Part shown: in pieces, positions 40,486 through 49,635 of the stretch
How the letters are laid out: every line of letters begins with the position of its first letter
Numbering within the stretch: the stretch's first letter is position 1
Assembly: GCA_017511925.1 (NCBI GenBank)
Contig: JAFWHS010000004.1
Coordinates: 1-60,464, forward strand
DNA from: Candidatus Saccharimonadota bacterium
GTDB lineage: Bacteria > Patescibacteriota > Saccharimonadia > Saccharimonadales > Saccharimonadaceae
DNA: 60,464 nucleotides
Direction of reading: 5' to 3'
Notes under the pieces: generated by a model
Seen by the model: only the letters and a program-made list of their open reading frames with translations
The model's database searches: none
What the model was told of the DNA's origin: nothing
Program-made: the position numbers and the translations under genes

Positions 40486-43400
40486 ATGAAATATAGAGCT
40501 GGAGAGCGCCGCAAGGCTATCGAATATGAGAAAGCCATTGTTGAATGGTGGAAAAAGAACAAAACTTTTGAACAATCGGTTAAAAACCGTCCGATTGATA
40601 AATCGTACGTTTTCTATGATGGTCCACCGTTTATTACCGGCAACCCACATCACGGCACGCTCCTTTCTTCTATCGTAAAAGATGCCGTTCCACGCTACTG
40701 GACTATGAATGGCTACCACGTTGAACGTCGTTGGGGTTGGGATTGTCACGGTCTCCCAGCTGAAAATTTTGTTGAAAAACAGCTTGGTATTACCGATCGT
40801 CGCGATATTGGTACCAAGTGGACTCTTGAAGATTACATTATTAAAGCTCGCGAATCCATGGTTGCTAATTCTGAAACTTGGCGTTCCACCATTGATCGTA
40901 TTGGCCGCTGGGTAGATTTTGATAATTGTTACCGCACCATGAACAAAGATTTTATGGAATCTGTCTGGTGGGCTTTCAAAAAATTATACGAAGCTGGCAA
41001 AATTTACGAAGGTCGCAAAGTTTTAATGTATGACACTAAGTTTGCTACCCCAGTTTCCAAGGCCGAAGTCACCATGGACAACGACGCTTATCAAACCGTC
41101 ACCGACCCTAGCGCGTATGTCCTATTTCGTACATTGGATGGAGACTTATCAAGAAACATTGCTAAGACGGAAGATCCGGCTACAAATACTTATTTTCTGG
41201 TTTGGACAACTACCCCATGGACTTTGCCGGCCAACTGCGCACTCGCCGTTAATCCAAAATTAAAATATGGTATCTTTGAGATAGACAACCTTAGGCTCGT
41301 CCTTGCAATTAATATCGCTGAAAAACTTTTCCCTGGAGCTAAACCAGTCGAGACGATGCCCGGCGCTGACTTGGTCGGAGAAGCATATGAACCTCTCCTT
41401 TCGCTAAAGGTGCACGAATCTGGCGAGGGCTATGATCTTTATGGTGAACAAATTTTTAACTCAAAAGATTTTCCAAAAGTTTGGGCTGCTGATTTCGTCA
41501 CCTCTGAAGAAGGTACCGGTATCGTCCATATTGCTCCAGCTTATGGAGAAGATGATTACTCCCTCTATCTAGATCATAAGGAAGATATTGGCTTCATGGA
41601 TGTTCTTGATGAGAACGGCTATTATCTACCCAAAGTTTCCGACACCCTCCATTCTCTCGGCGTCCGTGATACCGACGAACATGGTATTCAGATTTGGGCA
41701 GCCAATAAATTTATTGCCAAATGTTTGGAAGAAAAGGGAATCATTTATAAGATTGAATATATCCAACACGAATATCCATTCAACCCTCGTTCCAAGGAGC
41801 GTATCATGTATCGCGCCTTCCCATCCTGGTTCTTTGATATCGATGGCCAAAAACAGATGATGCTTGCCGAAAACGAAAACATCAATTGGTTCCCAGCCTA
41901 CTTAAAGCACGGTCGCTTTGCTAACAATATTGAAGCTGCCCCAGATTGGAATTTATCCCGTGATCGTTTCTGGGCTACAGCCATGCCGGTCTGGAAAGGC
42001 GACAAGGGTACTGTTAAAGTAATCGGTAGCTACGAAGAGCTTTACGAACTTTCTGGAGTTAAATTAGATGATTATCATCGTCCCTGGGTAGATGAAATCA
42101 CTTTCGATATTGACGGCGAACACTTTACTCGCATCGAAAAAGTCCTAGACTGTTGGTTTGAGTCTGGCTCCATGCCATTTGCTCAACTCCATTATCCATT
42201 CGAAAACAAGGAAAAATTTGAGGCTAACTATCCAGCCGACTTTATCGTTGAATATGTTGGGCAAGTCCGCGCATGGTTTTACTATGTTCACGCCGTCAAT
42301 ACTGCCCTTGCCGAGATCGGCGCCTTTGGTGAGAAGGCCAAGAATGGTCACAGAAATGCCTACAAAAATGTCATTACTACGGGCACCTTGGCAGGAAACG
42401 ACGGCCGCAAGATGAGCAAATCTCTTGGTAATTTTACTGACCCAAATATCTTGATGGACCAATATTCTGCCGATGCACTTCGCTTCTTACTTCTTAGCTC
42501 TCCAGTTTTGTCAGGCGAAGATTTCGCTCTCCTAGACAAAGACGTCTCCGACGTCAACCGCAAGCTCGCTATGATCTGGAATGTTTACGATTTCTTTACT
42601 ACTTATGCAGAGATTGAAGGCTGGGAAAGCCCAGCCGCGCCAGGCATATTTGGCACCGGCAAGCTTGCTGACCTGAAAAACCCTCTAGACAGCTGGATCC
42701 TCGCTCGACTTTACGAGACGCGTCTTCAGGTCATAAACGGCATGGATGAATATAATATCCCGAAAGCACTCGATGGCATTCTTCCATTTATCGACGATCT
42801 TTCCAACTGGTTCGTCCGTCGTAGTCGTCGTCGCTTCAATAAGAATCCCGACATGGAAGACAAGCAGGAAGCTTTCTGGACTCTCTGGAAAGTGCTAGAA
42901 AAAACCGCTGTCTTGCTGGCGCCATTTACGCCGTTCTTAGCTGAGGAATTATGGCAAAAACTAGTAGGCGGTTGGGACAAAGAAAAATCCGTTCACCTTT
43001 TGGATTACCCAAAGACCACCGAAATAGATGACAAAGAAGTTTTAGACAACATGACTCGCACACGCCAAATTATCACCGATGCTCTTGCCTTAAGAATGCG
43101 CAAGTCTGATACGGAAGAACAAATCAAAGTCCGCCAGCCGCTTAGTAAACTTACTTATGACGGCGAGAAACTTCCAGATTTTTATGAGCAGATCATCGCA
43201 GACGAAGTTAATGTCAAAGAAGTCAAAAACTCCGACCAGTTTGCTCTAGACAAAACTCTGACTGATGATTTGAAAAGGGAAGGATACGCTCGCGATCTCA
43301 TTCGTGCCATCCAAACTGCTCGCAAGAATGCTAAGTTAAACATGGATGATAAGATCAAGCTTTCGCTCTCTATTGATTTACCAAAAGGATTTGAAGGTCT

Positions 43401-43512
43401 CGTAAAGTCTGAGGCCCAAGCTGAAGAATTTGCAAAAGACGCCAATTACGCCCATGACGAAATCGCCAAAATTGGCGGCGAAAATATCACGATCAGCTTA
43501 GAAAAAATCTAA
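40486..43512 (+). CDS. ileS: isoleucyl-tRNA synthetase
   Basis: Charges tRNA-Ile and edits valine. 1008 aa, the long eukaryal-like type. HIGH region PPFITGNPHHGTLLSSIVKD (HHGT), WGWDCHGLPAE, the CP1 editing domain (YFLVWTTTPWTLPANCALAV and EEGTGIVHIAPAYGEDDY), KMSKS as GRKMSKSLGNFTDPN near 643, and an anticodon-binding C-terminus. TGA-TACAAT ends 6 nt before the ATG, so the mRNA is leaderless. The H-H-G-T form and the length suggest the clade often linked to natural mupirocin insensitivity (family knowledge; not tested). A strong terminator follows. Confidence 0.96.
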   Translation: MKYRAGERRKAIEYEKAIVEWWKKNKTFEQSVKNRPIDKSYVFYDGPPFITGNPHHGTLLSSIVKDAVPRYWTMNGYHVERRWGWDCHGLPAENFVEKQLGITDRRDIGTKWTLEDYIIKARESMVANSETWRSTIDRIGRWVDFDNCYRTMNKDFMESVWWAFKKLYEAGKIYEGRKVLMYDTKFATPVSKAEVTMDNDAYQTVTDPSAYVLFRTLDGDLSRNIAKTEDPATNTYFLVWTTTPWTLPANCALAVNPKLKYGIFEIDNLRLVLAINIAEKLFPGAKPVETMPGADLVGEAYEPLLSLKVHESGEGYDLYGEQIFNSKDFPKVWAADFVTSEEGTGIVHIAPAYGEDDYSLYLDHKEDIGFMDVLDENGYYLPKVSDTLHSLGVRDTDEHGIQIWAANKFIAKCLEEKGIIYKIEYIQHEYPFNPRSKERIMYRAFPSWFFDIDGQKQMMLAENENINWFPAYLKHGRFANNIEAAPDWNLSRDRFWATAMPVWKGDKGTVKVIGSYEELYELSGVKLDDYHRPWVDEITFDIDGEHFTRIEKVLDCWFESGSMPFAQLHYPFENKEKFEANYPADFIVEYVGQVRAWFYYVHAVNTALAEIGAFGEKAKNGHRNAYKNVITTGTLAGNDGRKMSKSLGNFTDPNILMDQYSADALRFLLLSSPVLSGEDFALLDKDVSDVNRKLAMIWNVYDFFTTYAEIEGWESPAAPGIFGTGKLADLKNPLDSWILARLYETRLQVINGMDEYNIPKALDGILPFIDDLSNWFVRRSRRRFNKNPDMEDKQEAFWTLWKVLEKTAVLLAPFTPFLAEELWQKLVGGWDKEKSVHLLDYPKTTEIDDKEVLDNMTRTRQIITDALALRMRKSDTEEQIKVRQPLSKLTYDGEKLPDFYEQIIADEVNVKEVKNSDQFALDKTLTDDLKREGYARDLIRAIQTARKNAKLNMDDKIKLSLSIDLPKGFEGLVKSEAQAEEFAKDANYAHDEIAKIGGENITISLEKI

Positions 43513-43540
43513 AAATAACCCCTCCGGGGGTTATTTTTTT
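43511..43540 (+). terminator. intrinsic terminator of ileS
   Basis: AAAAATAACCCC-TCC-GGGGGTTATTTTTTT directly after the stop; GC-rich core and seven T. Confidence 0.9.
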
Positions 43541-43595
43541 GGGTGCATCGTATCTGTTAATTTGACAAAAACACTATTTTAAAGCATAAGCACTA

Positions 43596-43624
43596 TTGAC
43601 TTTTTTCGCAAAGTGTGCTATACT
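43596..43624 (+). promoter_or_regulatory. sigma-70 promoter of the 46-aa gene
   Basis: TTGACT (43596-43601), 17-bp spacer ending TGC, TATACT (43619-43624): -35, extended -10 and -10 all present. The leader of about 70 nt is A-rich and can form GTTAGAA/TTCTAAC near its 5' end. Confidence 0.7.
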
Positions 43625-43699
43625 CAAATTAAGTTAGAAAACAAAACAAACATTCTAACAATAAAAATAAAAAATTAATAAAAACAAAAAAGGAACAAA

Positions 43700-43840
43700 A
43701 TGGCGAATATAAATACTTACAAAATACCATTCGAGTACTACAACGGTGAGGGTACATATGTCTCGCCAGCAGAAGTAAGCGAAGAAACGATAGATCGTAT
43801 TAAAGCTCGCAGGATTGGTACTAAAATTCTTGGCTTATAA
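43700..43840 (+). CDS. small protein of 46 aa, strong promoter and ribosome-binding site
   Basis: Begins MANINTYKIPFEYYNGEGTY, has a helical middle (SPAEVSEETIDRIKARR) and ends IGTKILGL. AAAAAAGGAACAAA gives a well-spaced Shine-Dalgarno before the ATG, and a near-consensus promoter lies 76 nt upstream. No family recognised; not secreted. High expression is likely from the signals. Confidence 0.6.
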   Translation: MANINTYKIPFEYYNGEGTYVSPAEVSEETIDRIKARRIGTKILGL

Positions 43841-43979
43841 CCTCATCAAATCACATAACAGAAAGGAGTACACCAATCTAAAAATATATAAATCAGTTTA
43901 CTTTCAATTCCTATACGAATTGGCCACTATACTTATCGGTGCCATTTAATGACTAGCCTTATCAAATGCACCGCAGGGT
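43841..43979 (+). other. structured 3' region behind the 46-aa gene
   Basis: No gene seen. A good Shine-Dalgarno-like AGAAAGGAG at about 43860 is followed only by ATC-TAA. Two hairpins follow: CAATTC/GAATTG, and a longer imperfect CGGTGCCATTT / AAATG-CACCG. The terminator at 43980-44008 closes the unit. Confidence 0.4.
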
Positions 43980-44008
43980 AAAAAACCGAACTAAATGTTC
44001 GGTTTTTT
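43980..44008 (+). terminator. intrinsic terminator
   Basis: AAAAAACCGAAC-TAAAT-GTTCGGTTTTTT, a 12-bp perfect stem, ends the transcript of the 46-aa gene. Confidence 0.9.
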
Positions 44009-44031
44009 AATTGCTAAAACATATGTAAAGT

Positions 44032-44060
44032 TTGACCAAATATTCAGCTTATGCTAAGAT
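44032..44060 (+). promoter_or_regulatory. sigma-70 promoter of the 44095-47555 operon
   Basis: TTGACC (44032-44037), 17-bp spacer with TGC at its end, TAAGAT (44055-44060). It excludes the upstream in-frame start at 44032 for the next gene. Confidence 0.68.
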
Positions 44061-44094
44061 AAATAACAGAAAGGTCATCATCACAAAAAACAAT

Positions 44095-44421
44095 ATGAAT
44101 AAAAAATATTTTATTGATCAGCAAACCCTAGAAAAGTTTGTTGAACCAATTATCGCACAGAAATATCCAGATATATCTGGATCAGAGCTAGCTTCGCTCC
44201 GCGAAGAAAGCATCCAAAAATTAGACGACTCTATTGGCAATTCGATTTTTGGCAGTATGACCGAGCCCCAACTGGCCGAATTCAGCTCAATTTTAGATAA
44301 AGATGATGACCCAGAAGTTCTTTGTGACTTTTTTGATAGAACCAACATCAACCTTGAAGAGAAAATTACCGAGGCACTTGAAAAATTTAAAGCTGACTTT
44401 TTAGGAGGTGACAATGCCTGA
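44095..44421 (+). CDS. DUF5663-like small protein
   Basis: 108-aa acidic, helical cytosolic protein: YFIDQQTLEKFVEPIIAQKYPDISGSELASLREESIQKLDDSI ... TEPQLAEFSSILDKDDDPEVLCDFFDRTNINLEEKITEALEKFKADFL. The pattern (repeated helix, then L-x-x-L-L-D-x-D and F-x-x-x-x-I-x-x-L-E-x-x-I-x-x-x-L-x-x-F) is that of the DUF5663 proteins common in CPR genomes; function unknown. Start at 44095 follows AGAAAGG and the promoter position. Its stop overlaps the next gene by 8 nt. Confidence 0.65.
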   Translation: MNKKYFIDQQTLEKFVEPIIAQKYPDISGSELASLREESIQKLDDSIGNSIFGSMTEPQLAEFSSILDKDDDPEVLCDFFDRTNINLEEKITEALEKFKADFLGGDNA

Positions 44422-46306
44422 AGCAGAAAGATTGCATCAAGACACCATCATAGAGGGCAAAAATTCCGAGATCAATGATCATGAATTGGACCTAAGAGTA
44501 GGCAATAAGACCAATGAGGTCGAAATCATAAATCGCCTTAAGGAAGAGTACGCTACCCTCGCTAAAGAAAAGAAATTATTAGAAGAGCTCTTAGCAATGG
44601 AACGAGAAGAGGCTATTGCAGAGGATACAAAAGAAGCCCCGTCTTTGCCTGAAAACAAGCAAGAAAAAGCCAACGTCATCGAACGGGTTATGGAAAGAGC
44701 CAGAAATAGCAGAGGTTTCAAAACCGTGCTGGCCGGCGTAGTGGCTATTACTACAATCTTTTCGGGCTTTGGTTTTTCAAAGGGCGACGCAGGCGACACA
44801 TTTAATGCAGAAGCAGGTTCTGTATATGCGGAGGCGGAAAAACCACCCAGCAATATTAACCAGCTCCCTGAAGAGCTCCGCACCAATCCAAACTTAGTCA
44901 TGCACGGCGAAGAAGACACAAAAGCCGAAACGGAGCTGGGCATCCATAATGGCTATGGCGAAAAAGGCATGTGGTTATCTGAGAACAAATCAGGTCGCTA
45001 TGCTTTTGCCAACGCTGCCGAAGTCGCCGAAGTTTGCAACAATGACGAAGAGGAAATGATGAACTACGCGGCTGATAACCAGGTAGAAAGTTTTGCTGAT
45101 TATCTAGCCAATTTACCAGAGGAACTCCAGCCAGAAGGCTTCAAGGGACTTGGCATTGTAGATACAGAACATAAACTCGAAGAACTCAGCGAGCAAGATT
45201 TTAAAGAAATTAAAAAACAATTTTATGGCGCCATGGATAAAGCCTTCACTAGAAGGGTTGTAGCAAACGGCAAATATGACAACGCTTATATGGCATTGAA
45301 AGATATCAATGGCGATGCAATTCACGAAAACATGGACATTATTAAATGTACTACCAACGAGCACAATCTTGAAGTCACCGAATTCTACTGGGAAGATGAT
45401 GATGGCAACGAAATTGGCTCTATGATGGTAAAAATGAGTCCAGTTTATGATGATGGCGGTAACATCGTAAGCTTCAAAGGCTGCATGCAGGTTATAAGAC
45501 CTCACGAACAAGGCTCACCGGTTTACAAAAAACTTACCGTTGTCCCAGCCAATGTCGTTAACACCCCAATTAAAGCTAAAACGACTGAAAAAGTAGAAAT
45601 AACGGAAGCCCGTGAAGAGCAGCCAGAAGAATCCAAGGAATCTACCGGTAATCCTGCCGAAGAATCCAAAGAATCTATTGGTAGCCCAGCTGAAGAAACT
45701 CCAGTACCAACCAGTGCCCCTACTGAAACACCTCAAAAGCCTACCGGCGGCGGTGGTCATCATGGCGGTGGCACTCCAACCAAGCAATGGGGCAAGGAAG
45801 GTGATCCTCACGGCGGCCCAGACGTTACTCCTTCGGATTTAGTAGATTCCAATTCTGAAATCACCAAAGAGGAAAATGACAAAATTAATAAGGGCAACCA
45901 AGGATACGTAGATGACAATAAAGCTACTCCTGGTAGTTCCAGTGAGTCCAATGGCGTAGACGAAAGTACAGGTTTTGCCAAAAGTGGCATTACCGCATCC
46001 GGCGCCACTACTTCGGAGGGTCGTCTCCGTGGCGGCAGCAATCAGGCCGCTACAGCAAGTGGTGAATCTCGTATGGCTGGCGAAAACGCTTATCAGAGCA
46101 GTGCAGCTACAGAGCGTGGCAGAGAAGTAGACAATTCCGGCAATAATGCCCAGGCTGCCGCTCAGTCTGCGGCGATTAATAATTCAACCAGCAATCTTGG
46201 TGGCACCAATGCAGGTGCAAATGCCGGCAGTACAACATCTGCAGCCGGCAGAGACAACAACAGTAACGCAGCCGAAGAAAGAGCTGTAGCAAACGGAGAT
46301 TTCTAA
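44414..46306 (+). CDS. large membrane-anchored surface protein, low-complexity C-terminus
   Basis: 630 aa from ATG 44414 (GGAGGTGACA just upstream, within the previous gene). A cytoplasmic coiled coil (residues about 35-75, VEIINRLKEEYATLAKEKKLLEELLAMEREE), one TM-like helix (FKTVLAGVVAITTIFSGFGFS, about 98-118), an extracytoplasmic domain of about 230 residues with no recognised family, then from about 400 a Pro/Glu, Gly/His and Ser/Asn/Ala-rich tail. Start-stop overlap with the DUF5663-like gene and 1-nt gap to the next gene make this a tight operon. Surface or secreted role is inferred from layout. Confidence 0.68.
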   Translation: MPEAERLHQDTIIEGKNSEINDHELDLRVGNKTNEVEIINRLKEEYATLAKEKKLLEELLAMEREEAIAEDTKEAPSLPENKQEKANVIERVMERARNSRGFKTVLAGVVAITTIFSGFGFSKGDAGDTFNAEAGSVYAEAEKPPSNINQLPEELRTNPNLVMHGEEDTKAETELGIHNGYGEKGMWLSENKSGRYAFANAAEVAEVCNNDEEEMMNYAADNQVESFADYLANLPEELQPEGFKGLGIVDTEHKLEELSEQDFKEIKKQFYGAMDKAFTRRVVANGKYDNAYMALKDINGDAIHENMDIIKCTTNEHNLEVTEFYWEDDDGNEIGSMMVKMSPVYDDGGNIVSFKGCMQVIRPHEQGSPVYKKLTVVPANVVNTPIKAKTTEKVEITEAREEQPEESKESTGNPAEESKESIGSPAEETPVPTSAPTETPQKPTGGGGHHGGGTPTKQWGKEGDPHGGPDVTPSDLVDSNSEITKEENDKINKGNQGYVDDNKATPGSSSESNGVDESTGFAKSGITASGATTSEGRLRGGSNQAATASGESRMAGENAYQSSAATERGREVDNSGNNAQAAAQSAAINNSTSNLGGTNAGANAGSTTSAAGRDNNSNAAEERAVANGDF

Positions 46307-46307
46307 A

Positions 46308-47555
46308 ATGATCAAAAAAGCCGCCAAAACCTTAATCCCAGCTACCATACTTACCATTATCGGCGTAGCATTTTCTGGCCAAGCCTCGGCTCTCGTAGAT
46401 ACTCCATGGGGGCCAGATCGCACTACCTTCACTTGGTCTAACCCAGCTACTTATGCCACCTTTAATTCAATTACAGACAACCCGCAGCTTGGTGACGAGC
46501 GCAACTTTGTCCGCATTCGCGAATATAAAGACGGCGAAACTTACAAAGATGAAGTTACTCTAGAGCGTGGCAAAACCTATGAAGTTTATATTTACTACCA
46601 CAACAACGCTGATGCTCACGATGTAGGCAAGACAGCTATCGGCATTGCCGATGGCGCCGCGGTTAAATCTACCTTCCCGGCTACCGTCAAAAAAGGCGAA
46701 AAAGCTATTGCGAATGCTACAATTTTTGCGTCCGACACCGATCCTCTTGAAGTTTGGGACGGTGCTTACATGGTAGCCTCAGAAGATTTATATTTGCGTT
46801 ATGTGCCAGGCACAGCCATTATCCATAACGGCGGGGAATTAAATGGCCAATCTATCGGACCGGATTACCTATTTGGCGAGGGTGCCTTACTTGGGTACAA
46901 CAAGTTCTCGGGCATTTTGCCAGGTTGTAATGAATATGCCGGTTACATTACTTATCAAATCTTTGCTGACGCGCCAGATTTTAATGTTGAAAAATCCGTC
47001 ATTTCTGATTCCAATATAGTAAAAGCTGGCGATGAAGTTACTTTCAAGGTTCGCTACGAAAATACCGGTACCATGGATCAGCTAAACGTTGTAATCCGCG
47101 ATATTCTGCCAGACAAACTTGAATATATTGCTGGCAGTACGCTGCTTTATAACAATAATTTTCTAGATGGCAAATCTGTAAACGACGACATCATTGCTGA
47201 AGCAGGTATGAACATTGGCGATTACGCCGGCGGCAATGGTTGGGCTGAAATCGTTTATAGTGCAAAGGTAAAAGACAATGCATACTGTGGCGATACTATC
47301 ACGAACAGCGCGCTAATTAGTACCACTGATGGCAATAAAACGGCCGAAGCAAATCTTGCGGTCAACCCAGAAGGCTGTAATCCTGCCCCAACCTCAGAAG
47401 AACTGCCAAGCGAGATTGTAAACACAGGCCCGCTTGAGATTGTCCTCGCTACAATAATTATTCTAGGCATTGGCGGCGGCGGATTTTATCTCTATCGCAC
47501 ACACCATGCACTTAAAGTCGTAGAAGACGAAGTTTCTGGCAAGAAAACTAACTAA
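46308..47555 (+). CDS. secreted DUF11 protein with C-terminal membrane anchor
   Basis: 415 aa. Signal peptide MIKKAAKTLIPATILTIIGVAFSGQASA, an N-terminal beta-rich domain (FVRIREYKDGETYKDEVTLERGKTYEVYIYYHNNAD), then one DUF11/CARDB-like Ig domain (DFNVEKSVISDSNIVKAGDEVTFKVRYENTGTMDQLNVVIRDILPDKLEYIAGS ... GNGWAEIVYSAKVKD). The end ELPSEIVNTGPLEIVLATIIILGIGGGGFYLYRTHHALK pairs a TGP motif with a TM helix and basic tail, resembling but not matching an LPxTG sortase signal. Third gene of the 44095 operon. Confidence 0.78.
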   Translation: MIKKAAKTLIPATILTIIGVAFSGQASALVDTPWGPDRTTFTWSNPATYATFNSITDNPQLGDERNFVRIREYKDGETYKDEVTLERGKTYEVYIYYHNNADAHDVGKTAIGIADGAAVKSTFPATVKKGEKAIANATIFASDTDPLEVWDGAYMVASEDLYLRYVPGTAIIHNGGELNGQSIGPDYLFGEGALLGYNKFSGILPGCNEYAGYITYQIFADAPDFNVEKSVISDSNIVKAGDEVTFKVRYENTGTMDQLNVVIRDILPDKLEYIAGSTLLYNNNFLDGKSVNDDIIAEAGMNIGDYAGGNGWAEIVYSAKVKDNAYCGDTITNSALISTTDGNKTAEANLAVNPEGCNPAPTSEELPSEIVNTGPLEIVLATIIILGIGGGGFYLYRTHHALKVVEDEVSGKKTN

Positions 47556-47564
47556 AAATAATAC

Positions 47565-47593
47565 TTGCGCTAATTATGTCACCGCGATATAAT
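47565..47593 (+). promoter_or_regulatory. promoter of leader RNA B
   Basis: TTGCGC (47565-47570), 17-bp spacer, TATAAT (47588-47593). The expected start is at the first base of the outer stem (47600). Confidence 0.65.
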
Positions 47594-47599
47594 TAAGAT

Positions 47600-47789
47600 G
47601 TCATAATTTAGTAGTTCGTATACATCAGCATTTTTTCGTATACGCTAAGTTCGAATAATAAACGGCACCGTAAGGAATTTGTGCTTTTCGAACTTAGCTA
47701 TGCTGAAGTACGAGTTGCTAAATTATGACACCCTTGCGGTGCCATTTTTGTGCATGATCCAAATAAATAAAATAAGTGGCACCGCAAGG
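47600..47789 (+). ncRNA. structured 5' leader RNA B with 12-bp pseudoknot
   Basis: Outer stem 47600-47611 / 47718-47729 (12 bp). Imperfect second stem TCGTA..TCAGCAT with ATGCTGA..TACGA, and a perfect 12-bp inner stem 47644-47655 / 47687-47698. The inner loop holds GGCACCGTAAGG (47664-47675), complementary to CCTTGCGGTGCC (47732-47743), which directly follows the outer stem and is followed by ATTTTTG. A further GGCACCGCAAGG (47778-47789) can compete for the same strand, so two exclusive folds exist before the ribosome-binding site at about 47815. Confidence 0.72.
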
Positions 47790-47829
47790 GGGTGTAGGGG
47801 AATATAACAATACTAAGTGAGGTAGCCAC

Positions 47830-49560
47830 ATGAAGATCAAGCACTATCAACCATTAACCTATATTACTTATAGTATAGTAGGTATTACAGTACTAGCTGG
47901 TATATTATTATCATGTAATATACCCATCTTCCCAGGTATAAGTGTTAATGGTTCTACATTAGCTACCACTCAAACTAAAACCACTTCCACTAATGCTGCA
48001 ATAAGAGTTAGATCCACCTGTTCTATGACTGCTACTATAGATTCTGGTAATGAACATACAGCCACTATGATCAATGGACAATATAAAGAAGATATAGGGC
48101 TAACGACTATACAAACCTTCTGTAATGATCCTAATGGCTATGCAATCTATGTCATAGGCTATACTGGAGAAGATGCAGGAGTAGCTGCAGGAACTAATAC
48201 AGTACTTCATAGTAATGCACTAGGATCTACCTATGATATAGTAACAGGTATTGCTACTTCAGGAGACATATCTAATTGGGCTATGAAGATTAGCTCAGTA
48301 GATGGTACATATAAACCAGATATTCTAAGTGATGACAGCGGGTCATTCAGTGATTATCATATAGTACCACAAAGCTATACTAAGGTAGCATCATACAATA
48401 CCAATACAGACCTAGATAATCCAGCCAGTACTAGACAAGGATCAAAACTTACCACCACTTATGCTGCATATATTAGCCCTACGCAAGATGCTGGCACTTA
48501 TGAAGGGGCGGTTAAATATATATTACTCAATCCCAGTAACGACTTCGGACCAAATATGTATTTCATGCAAGATGTAGAAGATTGGGGTAGTATTATAGCT
48601 ATAGGACAAGAAGCTATAGTCATGGATATAAGAGACAATAAAACCTATACTGTAAGGCGTATGTGTATGGAGGGTACTGGTTCTACTTGGCAAGAGAAAG
48701 AAGTTAACTGTGCTAGATCCATGCTTTGGATGACGCAAAATCTAGATTTAGATCTAAATTCTAACGAAGAGCTAAGCTCTGCCAATACTGACTTGAGAGA
48801 CGGCTCTCTTTCTGGGGCATACGAAACTGGATATAGGGTGGATAGTAATGATGTAATCTACTGGAAGCCGGCCACGACAACAATCACCAGCATTAATTCT
48901 TCTACTGGTAAGTTTAACGGTTGGAGCAACAATAATAACGTAGCCTACTCTGCAGATCCAAGTGGTGGTGATCCAGATAATTCGTGGTATGTTACAGGAG
49001 ATTATTTTAGTTCTAATCTATGCCTCATAAATAATAACGACCAAACCTGCAATTACCTCAACAGCAACAACACGGTGGCTCCAATCTATTTCAGCCATAC
49101 TCCATTTGCTAGCAATGGCAATCATGGCAAGATTGGTAATTATTATAACTGGTCTGCAGCTATTGCCTCCAATAATTCCAGTAGCCTCACCACATCTACT
49201 TACAACAACGTAGACAACAATCCGCAGAACTCTATCTGTCCTAAAGGTTGGAGACTCCCCACAGTATCCAGTGTGACAACCAGAAGCGAGTTTGCCATGT
49301 TGAGAGCTGTGTATAATAGTGTCCATGATACTGATAAATTAGATCAGGGGCTACTTAACTCCCCAGTATATATGACCAGATCTGGTGACGCATATGACGA
49401 CTCTATACATTATGTAGGGCACAACGGTACTTATTGGTCTAGTACGGTCGACAATATGTATTCATCTTATATTTTAATATTTCGCAGTAATGCCATTAAT
49501 TCATCATATGGTAGCAACAGTAGAACTGGAAGTTCTATCCGCTGCGTTTCCGACTACTAA
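47830..49560 (+). CDS. secreted FISUMP-domain surface protein (paralogue 1)
   Basis: 576 aa. Signal peptide/TM at the N-terminus (YITYSIVGITVLAGILLSCNI), then a module (residues about 50-235, starting [29 protein letters not shown]) that is almost identical in DNA to the 57-kb gene, then a FISUMP-type C-terminal domain ([13 protein letters not shown] ... GNYYNWSAA ... [11 protein letters not shown] ... GTYWSST ... SSIRCVSDY). FISUMP domains are typical of surface lipoproteins. AT-rich codons (ATA, AGA) differ from neighbouring housekeeping genes. AAGTGAGG precedes the ATG; leader RNA B lies upstream. Confidence 0.8.
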   Translation: MKIKHYQPLTYITYSIVGITVLAGILLSCNIPIFPGISVNGSTLATTQTKTTSTNAAIRVRSTCSMTATIDSGNEHTATMINGQYKEDIGLTTIQTFCNDPNGYAIYVIGYTGEDAGVAAGTNTVLHSNALGSTYDIVTGIATSGDISNWAMKISSVDGTYKPDILSDDSGSFSDYHIVPQSYTKVASYNTNTDLDNPASTRQGSKLTTTYAAYISPTQDAGTYEGAVKYILLNPSNDFGPNMYFMQDVEDWGSIIAIGQEAIVMDIRDNKTYTVRRMCMEGTGSTWQEKEVNCARSMLWMTQNLDLDLNSNEELSSANTDLRDGSLSGAYETGYRVDSNDVIYWKPATTTITSINSSTGKFNGWSNNNNVAYSADPSGGDPDNSWYVTGDYFSSNLCLINNNDQTCNYLNSNNTVAPIYFSHTPFASNGNHGKIGNYYNWSAAIASNNSSSLTTSTYNNVDNNPQNSICPKGWRLPTVSSVTTRSEFAMLRAVYNSVHDTDKLDQGLLNSPVYMTRSGDAYDDSIHYVGHNGTYWSSTVDNMYSSYILIFRSNAINSSYGSNSRTGSSIRCVSDY

Positions 49561-49635
49561 AACTATACTCTAATCTATACTCTTCACAAAAACAACAATC
49601 TGTGATATAATATACAGAGTTAATAAAGGATTAAT

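Noticed and set aside
46308-47555. Sortase LPxTG signal at the DUF11 protein C-terminus
   Set aside because: The motif reads ELPSEIVNTGP, not LPxTG, and no sortase gene is visible; only a TM anchor can be supported.
47600-47789. CRISPR-like array or IS ends at 47.6 and 56.8 kb
   Set aside because: No regularly spaced repeats and no transposase; the repeats are inverted pairs forming stems.
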